The notes beneath the pieces are model-generated. The model was not told the DNA's origin and made no database searches. It was given only the letters and a program-made list of their open reading frames with translations. A stretch of 26,754 nucleotides of DNA from Candidatus Limnocylindria bacterium. GTDB taxonomy: Bacteria > Chloroflexota > Limnocylindria > QHBO01. Below, piece by piece: positions 1-6,150 of the stretch. A program made the position numbers and the translations under genes. The stretch covers positions 1 through 26,754 of the forward strand of contig JASLBU010000071.1 of the NCBI GenBank assembly GCA_030146365.1. The letters are read 5' to 3'. Position 1 is the first letter of the stretch; each line of letters starts with the position of its first letter.

Positions 1-14
1 GGACCGCATGTCGC

Positions 15-43
15 TTGACCGGCCGCGCGACTGCTGCGACGAT
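15..43 (+). promoter_or_regulatory. Probable sigma70-type promoter for the riboswitch/importer operon
   Basis: TTGACC at 15-20 and GACGAT at 38-43 are separated by 17 bases. The -35 is close to consensus and the -10 differs from TATAAT mainly at its first base. Initiation would fall near position 50, about 10 bases before the riboswitch P1 helix, which is the expected arrangement. This is seen by eye only. Confidence 0.5.
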
Positions 44-60
44 CGCGCCAACTCAACCAA

Positions 61-221
61 TCGTCTTCGGGGCGGGGTGGAAGTCCCCACCGGCGGTCGA
101 CGCACGTGACGTGCGCCAGCCCGCGAGCCGCGTCGGCATCACGCCGATCCGGTTGACCTGACCCTCGGCCATGGCCGGGGCAGACAGGGCCGACGGTCAC
201 AGTCCGGATGAGAGAAGACGA
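61..221 (+). ncRNA. FMN riboswitch (RFN element)
   Basis: All the conserved blocks of the RFN aptamer are present in order: the GGGGCGGGGTG and CCCCACCGGCGGT blocks at about 69-97, AGCCCGCGA near 119-127, TCCGGT near 149-154, CCGACGGT near 190-197 and AGTCCGGATGAGAGAAGA at about 201-218. The closing P1 helix is perfect over 8 bp: 61-68 pairs with 214-221. The family binds flavin mononucleotide and normally represses riboflavin synthesis or uptake genes. Here it precedes an ABC importer rather than rib biosynthesis genes. An ATG at 171 lies inside the aptamer and is therefore unlikely to be the start of the downstream gene. Confidence 0.96.
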
Positions 222-232
222 CCGCCGACGTG

Positions 233-338
233 GCCGGGTGGCGCGTCGCGCACGGCCGCTCGCCACGGGCCGGTCGGTGCGTGCCGCGACTGCGGCGCGG
301 CCACCCGGCGGTCCGCCCCGGGCCAACAGCACCCGGAG
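233..338 (+). promoter_or_regulatory. Putative riboswitch expression platform with alternative pairings over the ribosome binding site
   Basis: The segment 233-242 pairs perfectly over 10 bp with 300-309. Its core, 234-240, can instead pair over 7 bp with 330-336, which overlaps the likely Shine-Dalgarno GGAG at 335-338. The two pairings exclude each other, as expected of a translational on/off switch downstream of the FMN aptamer. No U-rich intrinsic terminator is visible here. The pairings are visible in the sequence; the switching role is inferred. Confidence 0.45.
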
Positions 339-341
339 CAG

Positions 342-1166
342 ATGACCGCCTCGACGCCCACTCGACCCCCGCACACCGCGCTCGGCATCAGCGTCGAGAA
401 CGTCACGGTGCGCTTCCCCGGGCGGACTGCGCTGGAGGACTGCTCGCTCGACGTGGCGGCCGGCTCCTTCACCGTCATCATCGGCCCCAACGGCTGTGGC
501 AAGAGCACGCTGCTGCGGGCGATGGCCGGCCTGCTGCCGCCCAGCGCCGGCTCGGTCTCGATCGGCGGTGCCACGCCCCGAGCCGGGGACGGTCGGGTGG
601 GGCTCGCCTTCCAGCAGCCGCGCCTCGTCCCATGGCGTTCCACCCTGGACAACGTGGCGTTGCCGCTGGAGATCGCCGGCGCGGACCCGGCCGAGCGGCG
701 GTCGCGAGCGGAGATGGCGCTCGAGCGCGTCGGCCTGGGTGGCGCAGCCGCGCTTCGACCGGGCGAGCTGTCCGGCGGCATGGCGCAGCGGGCTGCGCTG
801 GCCCGAGGGCTCATCGGCGACCCGCCGGTGCTGCTGCTCGACGAGCCGTTCAGCGCGCTGGACGCCCTGACGCGTGAGACGTTCGACGCCGAGCTGCAGC
901 GCCTCTGGCTGGAGCGCCGCCGGACGGTCGTCCTGGTGACCCACAGCGTGCAGGAGGCGGTTGCACTCGCGGACCGCGTGATCGTGATGACGCCTCGTCC
1001 CGGCCGTGTCGCGCGCATCATCGAGGTGGACCTGCCCCGTCCGCGCCGCGTCGCCGCAATGGGGGACGCCCGTGCCGGGGTCCTCGCCACCCAGGTGCGC
1101 GACGCGCTCGCGGCCGGACACGCATTGGAGCTGCGTCCCTGGTCCGAGCAGACGGGCCTCTCGTGA
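342..1166 (+). CDS. ABC transporter ATPase, predicted flavin (RibXY-type) importer
   Basis: This is the cytoplasmic ATPase subunit of the SsuB/TauB/ThiZ-like class, 274 residues. It has Walker A GPNGCGKST (48-56), a Q-loop in LAFQQP, the signature LSGGMAQR, Walker B VLLLDEP followed by a D-loop, and the H-loop in VTHS. I chose ATG 342 because the longer in-frame start at 171 lies within the FMN aptamer and GGAG at 335-338 precedes 342, although its 3-base spacing is short. The reading frame overlaps the permease start by four bases (GTGA at 1163-1166), implying translational coupling. The general family is nitrate/sulfonate/thiamine-precursor transporters; the FMN riboswitch is what argues for a flavin substrate. 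Confidence 0.88.
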   Translation: MTASTPTRPPHTALGISVENVTVRFPGRTALEDCSLDVAAGSFTVIIGPNGCGKSTLLRAMAGLLPPSAGSVSIGGATPRAGDGRVGLAFQQPRLVPWRSTLDNVALPLEIAGADPAERRSRAEMALERVGLGGAAALRPGELSGGMAQRAALARGLIGDPPVLLLDEPFSALDALTRETFDAELQRLWLERRRTVVLVTHSVQEAVALADRVIVMTPRPGRVARIIEVDLPRPRRVAAMGDARAGVLATQVRDALAAGHALELRPWSEQTGLS

Positions 1167-1903
1167 GACGGATGGGCGCCGGGTTGCTGAGCCTTGCCGC
1201 CTTTCTCGCTTTCTGGAAGGGCGCCACCATCGTGGGCGGCTATCCCGAGTTCATCCTCCCCGCCCCGGAGGTGGTCATGGAGCGGGGCCTTCGGGCGGTG
1301 CGGACCGGCGTGCTGTGGGAGCACACCGCGATCACCCTGCTGGAGGTAATCCTCGGCTTCACCGCGGGCGCCATCACGGCGGTCATGACGGGCGTGGCGC
1401 TGGGCAGGTCGGTGCTCGTCGAGCGCGTGCTGTCGCCGTACATCGTCGCCGCCCAGGCGGTGCCGATCCTGGCGCTCGCCCCCCTGCTGGACATCTGGTT
1501 CGGTGGCGGCCTCCTGGCGCGCGTCGTCATCTGCGCGCTGATCGTGTTCTTCCCCATCGCGATCGCGACCATGGTCGGGGTCCGTTCGGTCGACCCGCTG
1601 CTGGACGAGATGCTGCGGTCACTCGGCGCACGCTCTGGCCAGCGAACCCGATTGCTCGAGATCCCATCCGCGCTGCCGGTAATCTTCGGCGGACTCCGCG
1701 TGGGCGTCACGCTGGCGGTCATCGGCGCCGTGGTCGCCGAGTGGGCCGGCGCCAGCGTCGGCCTGGGCGTGCTCATCAACATCGCCAACCAGGGGCTCTT
1801 CGACACGCCCCTCATGTTCGTCGCTCTCGCCGTGCTGGCGATGATGGGCCTGGCCTTCTACGGCCTGGTCGTCCTCGTCGAGCGACGGCTCGTCAGCCGC
1901 TGA
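1163..1903 (+). CDS. ribX: ABC transporter permease, RibX-like
   Basis: This is a 246-residue inner-membrane permease of the BPD_transp_1 (SsuC/TauC) family. Hydrophobic segments cover roughly residues 5-25, 55-80, 90-125, 170-205 and 215-240. The EAA-type cytoplasmic loop that contacts the ATPase is visible around EMLRSLGARSGQR and continues to LRVG. The start is GTG 1163, sharing GTGA with the ATPase stop; ATG 1172 is an in-frame alternative three codons later. It sits between the ATPase and the binding protein in one operon under the FMN riboswitch. The name follows the RibXY system predicted in Chloroflexota. The family is sure; the flavin specificity is inferred from the riboswitch. Confidence 0.85.
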   Translation: MRRMGAGLLSLAAFLAFWKGATIVGGYPEFILPAPEVVMERGLRAVRTGVLWEHTAITLLEVILGFTAGAITAVMTGVALGRSVLVERVLSPYIVAAQAVPILALAPLLDIWFGGGLLARVVICALIVFFPIAIATMVGVRSVDPLLDEMLRSLGARSGQRTRLLEIPSALPVIFGGLRVGVTLAVIGAVVAEWAGASVGLGVLINIANQGLFDTPLMFVALAVLAMMGLAFYGLVVLVERRLVSR

Positions 1904-1914
1904 AAGGAACGCCG

Positions 1915-2925
1915 ATGCCAACCTCTCGAGTCGTCCTCCCGCCGCTCGCCCTGGCCCTTGCGCTGGTGATCGGCGCATGCGCGCCGGGGGGCTCGCCGAC
2001 CGGCGCGTCCGACAGCGGGTCGCTGCGAGCCGTCACCCTGCTGCTCGGCTACCGGCCCGACGTGCAGTTCGCACCGTTCTACGTCGCTCAGCGGGAGGGC
2101 CACTTCGCCGAGGCCGGCCTCGAGGTGACCATCGAGCACCGCCAGGCGCCGGACGTCCAACGGCTCGTCGCGTCCGGCGAGGCCGAGTTCGGGGTGGCGG
2201 ACGCGACCGACGTGATGATCGCCCGCACCTCGGGGCTCACCATTCGCTACGTGTCGACGCTGTACCAGGCCTTCCCGGTTGCCCTCATCGGCGAAGCCGG
2301 CAGCGTGCCGGTCGATCCCGAAGACCTCGCCGGCACGTCGATCGGGACGCCGGGACGCTTCGGCTCGTCCTGGCACGCCCTGCTGGCCGTGCTCGCGGCC
2401 GGCGGCCTCACCGAGGACGACGTCACCATCCGCGAGTACCCGCAGTTCAACCAGGTTGATGGGCTCGTCAACGGAGACGTCGAGCTCGTCACCGGCTTCC
2501 GCAACAACGACACGCTGCGGGCCGAGGACCGGGGGATCGAGGCGGAGATGCTCACCATCGACGACATCGCCCCGCTTCCCGGCCCCGGCGTGATCGTCGG
2601 GGACGCTTTGCTGGCCGAGGACGCCGAGGTGGTGCGGGCGTTCGCGCGAGCCGTGGCGGCAGCGCAGGCGGATGTGATCGAGGATCCGGAGCTCGGCTTC
2701 GGCGCGGCGCAGGAGACCGTCTCGACGATCGGCGAGGACCCGGAGGTGGCACGCGACGTTCTCGAGGCGACGGTGGAGCTGTGGCGCGGTGACGGCTTCG
2801 CAGAAGGCCGAATCTCGCAGGACGTGTGGGCCGCCGGCTACGCCACGATGACGGAGCTCGGCTTCATCGACGGCTCCGTGCCGCTCGACGAGATGATCGC
2901 GCCGGAGGTGCTCAGCGAGGAGTGA
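1915..2925 (+). CDS. ribY: ABC transporter substrate-binding lipoprotein, RibY-like (NMT1/THI5 fold)
   Basis: The 336-residue protein begins with a basic, Leu/Ala-rich signal peptide ending in a lipobox IGAC, with lipidated Cys22, so it should be anchored outside the membrane. Next comes the NMT1/THI5-like binding fold, with GYRPDVQFAPFYVA (about residues 43-56) and GHFAEAGLEV, hallmarks of periplasmic proteins that bind thiamine precursors, sulfonates or, in RibY, riboflavin. ATG 1915 follows AAAGGA with good spacing; the frame is open much further upstream, but that part overlaps the permease and ATPase. Its last 14 bases overlap the convergent folD-like gene tail to tail. The flavin ligand is inferred from riboswitch context. 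Confidence 0.86.
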   Translation: MPTSRVVLPPLALALALVIGACAPGGSPTGASDSGSLRAVTLLLGYRPDVQFAPFYVAQREGHFAEAGLEVTIEHRQAPDVQRLVASGEAEFGVADATDVMIARTSGLTIRYVSTLYQAFPVALIGEAGSVPVDPEDLAGTSIGTPGRFGSSWHALLAVLAAGGLTEDDVTIREYPQFNQVDGLVNGDVELVTGFRNNDTLRAEDRGIEAEMLTIDDIAPLPGPGVIVGDALLAEDAEVVRAFARAVAAAQADVIEDPELGFGAAQETVSTIGEDPEVARDVLEATVELWRGDGFAEGRISQDVWAAGYATMTELGFIDGSVPLDEMIAPEVLSEE

Positions 2926-3778
2926 GCGTCGGTCGGCGCATCTGCTCGGCGGTTTCCACGGTCTGGCGCAGCACCATCATCGGCGTGACCGCACCGACGC
3001 CCCCCGGAACCGGCGTGATCGCGCTCGCGACCTGCGCAACGCCCTCCTGGTCGACGTCGCCGAGGATGCGGCCGTCGACGGCATTGATGCCGCAGTCGAT
3101 GACCACGGCCCGCCGGCTCACCATCTCCGCCGTGATGAGGCCGGGAGAGCCCGCGGCGGCGACGAGCAGCTCCGCCCTTCGGGTCTCGCGCGCCAGGTTG
3201 CGCGTGGCGCGGTGGCAGACGACCACGGTCGCATCACGCGCCAGCAAGAGCGAGGCGACCGGACGGCCGACGACGGCCGACCGCCCGACGATGACCGCGC
3301 GCCTGCCGCCCACCGCGATGCCGGCCGCCTCGATGATGGCGATGACCGCGAGCGCGGTGGCGGGCACGTGCGCCGGCTCGCCACGTGCCAGCCGGCCGGC
3401 GTTCGTGGGAGTGGCGCCGTCGACATCCTTTGCGGGGTCGATCCGTTCCACCAGCCGGCGCCCCTCCGGCGCGTCGGCGAACGGCTGCGCCACGACGATC
3501 CCCGCGACTCGGTCGTCGCCGTTGAGCTCGGCGATCGTCGCGTCCAGCGCGCGCCCACCGGAGACGGCCTCGATGAGCCGGGTCGTGACGCCCACGGCTC
3601 GGGCCGCCCGGTCCAGCGAGCTGGCGTAGAGCGAGGCCGCTTCGCTGGAGCGGTCGCGGACGATGGCCAGGCACGGAGCGCCGTCGCCGTCCGGATCGAG
3701 GAGGCGACCTACGCGGTGCTCGAGCTCGCGGCGAAGGTGGGACGCCAGCCCGCGTCCGTCCAGCAGACGGGCGCTCAC
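2912..3778 (-). CDS. folD: FolD-like methylene-THF dehydrogenase with degenerate cyclohydrolase site
   Basis: At 288 residues this is a full-length FolD-family protein, which interconverts methylene-, methenyl- and formyl-tetrahydrofolate in the cytosol. The family signatures KDVDG, the dinucleotide-binding GRSAVVGRP, DCGIN and ITPVPGGVGAVT are present. The catalytic motif YxxxK reads YASSL (Tyr51, Leu55), so the essential Lys is missing. The Gln of the VQLP motif aligns with Ala97 (VAQP), and the usual PCTPxG stretch reads PATALA. The NADP domain therefore looks intact while the folate-processing pocket does not. The GTG start overlaps the upstream cyclohydrolase stop (GTGA at 3775-3778), so the two are coupled. 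It may act as a dehydrogenase only, or may have changed substrate. Confidence 0.85.
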   Translation of the reverse strand: MSARLLDGRGLASHLRRELEHRVGRLLDPDGDGAPCLAIVRDRSSEAASLYASSLDRAARAVGVTTRLIEAVSGGRALDATIAELNGDDRVAGIVVAQPFADAPEGRRLVERIDPAKDVDGATPTNAGRLARGEPAHVPATALAVIAIIEAAGIAVGGRRAVIVGRSAVVGRPVASLLLARDATVVVCHRATRNLARETRRAELLVAAAGSPGLITAEMVSRRAVVIDCGINAVDGRILGDVDQEGVAQVASAITPVPGGVGAVTPMMVLRQTVETAEQMRRPTLTPR

Positions 3779-4416
3779 GCGATCCGCTCGGCCACCGCGT
3801 CGCGGAGCCTGCGCTCACGATCCGGCAGGCCGTCCCGCAGCGCCGAGACTTCGGCGAGGGCATCGTCCCGAAGCGCATCGTCATTCCTGATGAACGGCAC
3901 GTTGATCTCGACGTTGAGGAGCGCCGAACGCACGGATGCCGCCGCGAGTTCGCCGGCCACTCCCACGTCGCTGACGGCGTTTCGATTCGCGATCGGCACC
4001 AGGCGGATCGCCAGGTCGATCACGTCGGACGCTCGCTGCGCGGTCGTCATCGGCGCACGCGTCGCCTCCCGCACCGCGGCGTCCATCTGAACCTGCCGTG
4101 CCTGGCGCTCCAGGTCGCTGCCCCTGGCCATGCGGCGCGCTTTGACGACCGCGGAGTAGGCGGCGGCATCCGCCTCGACGAGGCGGAGCAGGTCGGACTG
4201 CAGCCCGGCCGTGGCGCCCCGGATCTCGACGAGGGTGTCTTCGTGCGCTTCCGCCGCCGGCCGTCCGCGCGTGAGCTCCACCACCATCTGCAACAGGGCT
4301 GCGCCGAGCGCGCCCGCGAGGGCCGCCGCGCTTCCGCCACCTGGGACGGGATCGTCCGTCGCCATGCGGGCCACGAGCTCCGTGAGCCGGAGCTCCGTCA
4401 GGCGTTGCTGCTCCAT
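3775..4416 (-). CDS. fchA: FTCD-C/FchA-family methenyl-THF cyclohydrolase or formimino-THF cyclodeaminase
   Basis: This 213-residue, mostly helical protein carries the cyclodeaminase-family Gly/Ala-rich signature PVPGGGSAAALAGALGAAL near its N-terminus (about residues 20-38). The stand-alone family includes FchA, which hydrolyses methenyl-THF to formyl-THF, and cyclodeaminases that release ammonia from formimino-THF. I chose ATG 4416 because GAGGA lies just upstream; the frame extends further to 4506 without such a site. It precedes and overlaps the FolD-like gene by GTGA, so they form one operon. No histidine-degradation genes are near, which favours the cyclohydrolase role. That choice is inferred from the neighbour, not from a residue. 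Confidence 0.82.
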   Translation of the reverse strand: MEQQRLTELRLTELVARMATDDPVPGGGSAAALAGALGAALLQMVVELTRGRPAAEAHEDTLVEIRGATAGLQSDLLRLVEADAAAYSAVVKARRMARGSDLERQARQVQMDAAVREATRAPMTTAQRASDVIDLAIRLVPIANRNAVSDVGVAGELAAASVRSALLNVEINVPFIRNDDALRDDALAEVSALRDGLPDRERRLRDAVAERIA

Positions 4417-4457
4417 GCGGTCCTCGTCGCGGGGCGGAAGGGGGCCCGCGGACGACG

Positions 4458-4484
4458 AATCGGCCCGGGCAGTGCGGGCCGATT
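4458..4484 (-). terminator. Hairpin after the DUF6504-like gene, possible terminator
   Basis: Perfect 9-bp inverted repeat: 4458-4466 pairs with 4476-4484 around a 9-base loop. It begins 24 bases past the stop of the DUF6504-like gene. There is no following U run, so it may be a GC-rich terminator of the kind seen in high-GC genomes or simply a leader hairpin of the fchA transcript. Confidence 0.35.
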
Positions 4485-4515
4485 GTAGGGCGGTCGAACG
4501 GCGCAACGTCAGGCG
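4482..4515 (-). promoter_or_regulatory. Probable promoter of the fchA-folD operon
   Basis: Reading the minus strand, TACAAT occupies 4487-4482, with a TGACGT-like -35 about 18 bases upstream, inside the last codons of the DUF6504-like gene. Initiation near 4476 would give a leader of about 60 bases before the ATG at 4416. The -10 is good and the -35 weak. Confidence 0.35.
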
Positions 4516-4772
4516 GCCGCTTCGAGCGCCTCCAAATACCAGCGCCGGCGTGCCCCATCGAAGACGACGGACGCACGCCCCCCGTCGTCGGTCCGGAGCA
4601 CGAACGTCACCCGCGGGCCGCGGCCGGCCGGGTAGGCGGCCCGCTCATCGCGAACGGCGTCGAGGTCGGTGACGCGGTGCTGGTGCCCCGCCCACCGAAT
4701 CTCGCGCGGCCGGTCAGCAGTCCGGTCCCACCGAACCTGCGCCTCAACCGGGGATATCTGCACGAGTGCCAT
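4509..4772 (-). CDS. Small SOS-controlled protein, DUF6504-like
   Basis: An 87-residue protein rich in Trp, Arg and Val. The pattern RPREIRWAGHQHRV, then VTFVLRT and finally RRRWYLEAL resembles DUF6504, a small domain found beside or fused to Y-family polymerases in Actinobacteria and relatives; I made that link by eye and hold it loosely. The start at 4772 is supported by a strong GAGGAG 6 bases upstream (revcomp of 4778-4783); an in-frame start at 4805 would overlap a LexA box. Two LexA boxes lie in its promoter. It follows dinB on the same strand, 88 bases away. It may assist translesion synthesis; no catalytic motif is visible. Confidence 0.62.
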   Translation of the reverse strand: MALVQISPVEAQVRWDRTADRPREIRWAGHQHRVTDLDAVRDERAAYPAGRGPRVTFVLRTDDGGRASVVFDGARRRWYLEALEAAA

Positions 4773-4806
4773 GGGTTCTCCTCTGTGCTGTTCCTGCCCG
4801 GGCACT

Positions 4807-4820
4807 CGAACAGGTGTTCT
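4807..4820 (-). promoter_or_regulatory. LexA (SOS) box 1
   Basis: The site reads CGAACAGGTGTTCT on the plus strand, a GAAC-N4-GTTC palindrome matching the Gram-positive type LexA operator. It lies 35 bases upstream of the DUF6504-like ATG. Confidence 0.8.
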
Positions 4821-4842
4821 ATCTCATCGGTCCGGAGCATAT

Positions 4843-4856
4843 CGAACAAATGTTCG
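4843..4856 (-). promoter_or_regulatory. LexA (SOS) box 2, perfect palindrome
   Basis: CGAACAAATGTTCG matches the CGAACRNRYGTTCG consensus at every position. It lies 4 bases beyond the dinB stop codon and 36 bases centre to centre from box 1, so both operators serve the promoter of the downstream small gene rather than that of dinB itself. Confidence 0.88.
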
Positions 4857-4860
4857 GTCG

Positions 4861-6081
4861 TCAAGCATCTACGTCGGCCGCCGAACCGGGCGGGGCCGGC
4901 GGCCGTTCGCCGAAGTCGAAGCGCCGCATCGGCCGCTCCGCCAGCAGTCTCGCCCGGGTGATGGCGCGGTCGCCAAATCGCTCGCGAACCGCGTCGATCG
5001 AGCGCGTCAGCCGGTCGCTGCGGTCGACGCCGTCGAAAAGGGTGAGCTGTTGGGCCTGGGTCAGGGAGATGGCGGTGAGGCCGATCAGGCGCACGCCCCG
5101 CGCCTCGACGAGCGTCCGTCGCAGGAGGGCGAGGCCGGCCTGGTAGATCGGATCGGCTTCCCGGGTGGCGTGGGGAAGCGGGGCCTGCCGGGTCAGCGTC
5201 TCGAAGCCCTCGTAGCGCAGCTTGAGCTGCACGGAGCGGGCCGCGAGGTCGTGGTGCCGAAGCCGAGTCGCGACCGACTCCGCGACGTCCAGCAGCGTTG
5301 CTTCCATCTTCCGCCGGTCCCGGGTGTCCGCGCTGAACGTGTGCTCGTGCCCGATGCTCCTGGGTGCGTGGATGGGCTCCACCGGGGCGGTGTCCACGCC
5401 TCGTGCCCGGGCGGAGAGGTCGTCACCGTGCCGGCCGAATCGCCGGTGGAGCGTTCCGGGTGGCAGGGCCGCGAGCTGCCCGATGGTGACCACGCCGTAG
5501 TCGGCCAGCGCCGCCTGTGCCCGCGGGCCGACGCCCCACAGGCGACGGATCGGCAGTGGCGCCAGGAACTCCGCCTCGTGGCCCGCCGGCACGACGACGA
5601 GCGCGTCCGGCTTGCGGAGATCGGAGGCGACCTTCGCGCACAGCTTGTTGCTCGCCACGCCAACGGAGACGACGAGCCCGGCCTCGTCCAGAACGCGCCG
5701 CTTGATGCTCCGCGCGATCGTCTCCCCGTCGCCGAAGGCCGTCTCGCTCCCGGTGACGTCGAGGAACGCCTCGTCCAGGCTGATCGGCTCGACGAGGGGC
5801 GTGTAGGAGCCGAAGATGGTCATGACCTGCTCGGAGAGCTCCCGGTAGCGCTCCGGACGGCCGGGCAGGAACACGCCGTCCGGGCAGCGGCGCGCCGCGG
5901 TGCGAAGCGGCATCGCCGACTGCACGCCGAAGGCCCGCGCCTCGTAGGACGCCGCCATGACGACGCCCCGCTCGCCCGGTCGACCGCCCACGATCACCGG
6001 TCTGCCCCCCAGCGACGGGTCATCGAGGACCTCCACGCTGGCGTAGAAGGCGTCGAGGTCGGCGTGGAGGATCGTCCGCAT
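4861..6081 (-). CDS. dinB: Y-family translesion DNA polymerase IV (DinB)
   Basis: A 406-residue cytosolic error-prone polymerase that bypasses damaged template bases. The catalytic carboxylates are in HADLDAFYASVE (Asp8) and SLDEAF (Asp103, Glu104); the fingers/palm motif YEARAFGV and the GVASNKLCAKVASD helix are intact. HhH-type LWGVGPRAQAAL (about 181-192) and the little-finger domain follow. QLTLF at 345-349 is a canonical beta-clamp-binding pentapeptide, placed about 57 residues before the C-terminus rather than at the very end. The start MRTILHADLD is fixed by the family N-terminus; no strong ribosome binding site precedes it. No LexA box lies in the 66 bases upstream, although two lie just past its stop codon. 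Confidence 0.95.
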   Translation of the reverse strand: MRTILHADLDAFYASVEVLDDPSLGGRPVIVGGRPGERGVVMAASYEARAFGVQSAMPLRTAARRCPDGVFLPGRPERYRELSEQVMTIFGSYTPLVEPISLDEAFLDVTGSETAFGDGETIARSIKRRVLDEAGLVVSVGVASNKLCAKVASDLRKPDALVVVPAGHEAEFLAPLPIRRLWGVGPRAQAALADYGVVTIGQLAALPPGTLHRRFGRHGDDLSARARGVDTAPVEPIHAPRSIGHEHTFSADTRDRRKMEATLLDVAESVATRLRHHDLAARSVQLKLRYEGFETLTRQAPLPHATREADPIYQAGLALLRRTLVEARGVRLIGLTAISLTQAQQLTLFDGVDRSDRLTRSIDAVRERFGDRAITRARLLAERPMRRFDFGERPPAPPGSAADVDA

Positions 6082-6135
6082 CGCCGACCCATGATGCGCC
6101 GCCCGGCTCCCTGCCGTCGGGCCCTGGATGGGTCG

Positions 6136-6150
6136 TATGATCGCCGAGTG
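6136..6150 (+). promoter_or_regulatory. -10 element abutting a GTG start (leaderless)
   Basis: TATGAT at 6136-6141 is followed after only six bases by the GTG at 6148. Initiation would fall on or next to the start codon, so the mRNA is probably leaderless. No Shine-Dalgarno is present and no clear -35 could be assigned. Confidence 0.5.

Noticed and set aside
171..341. Longer N-terminus for the importer ATPase starting at ATG 171
   Set aside because: The ATG lies inside the FMN aptamer between conserved blocks, and the encoded stretch has no resemblance to ABC ATPases. GGAG precedes the ATG at 342.
4669..6147. Open plus-strand frame running into the CoA-transferase gene
   Set aside because: It is antisense to dinB and the DUF6504-like gene, has shadow composition, and the family N-terminus begins at 6148.
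6082..6147. LexA box for dinB
   Set aside because: No GAAC-N4-GTTC motif exists in the divergent region; the nearest boxes lie past the dinB stop.
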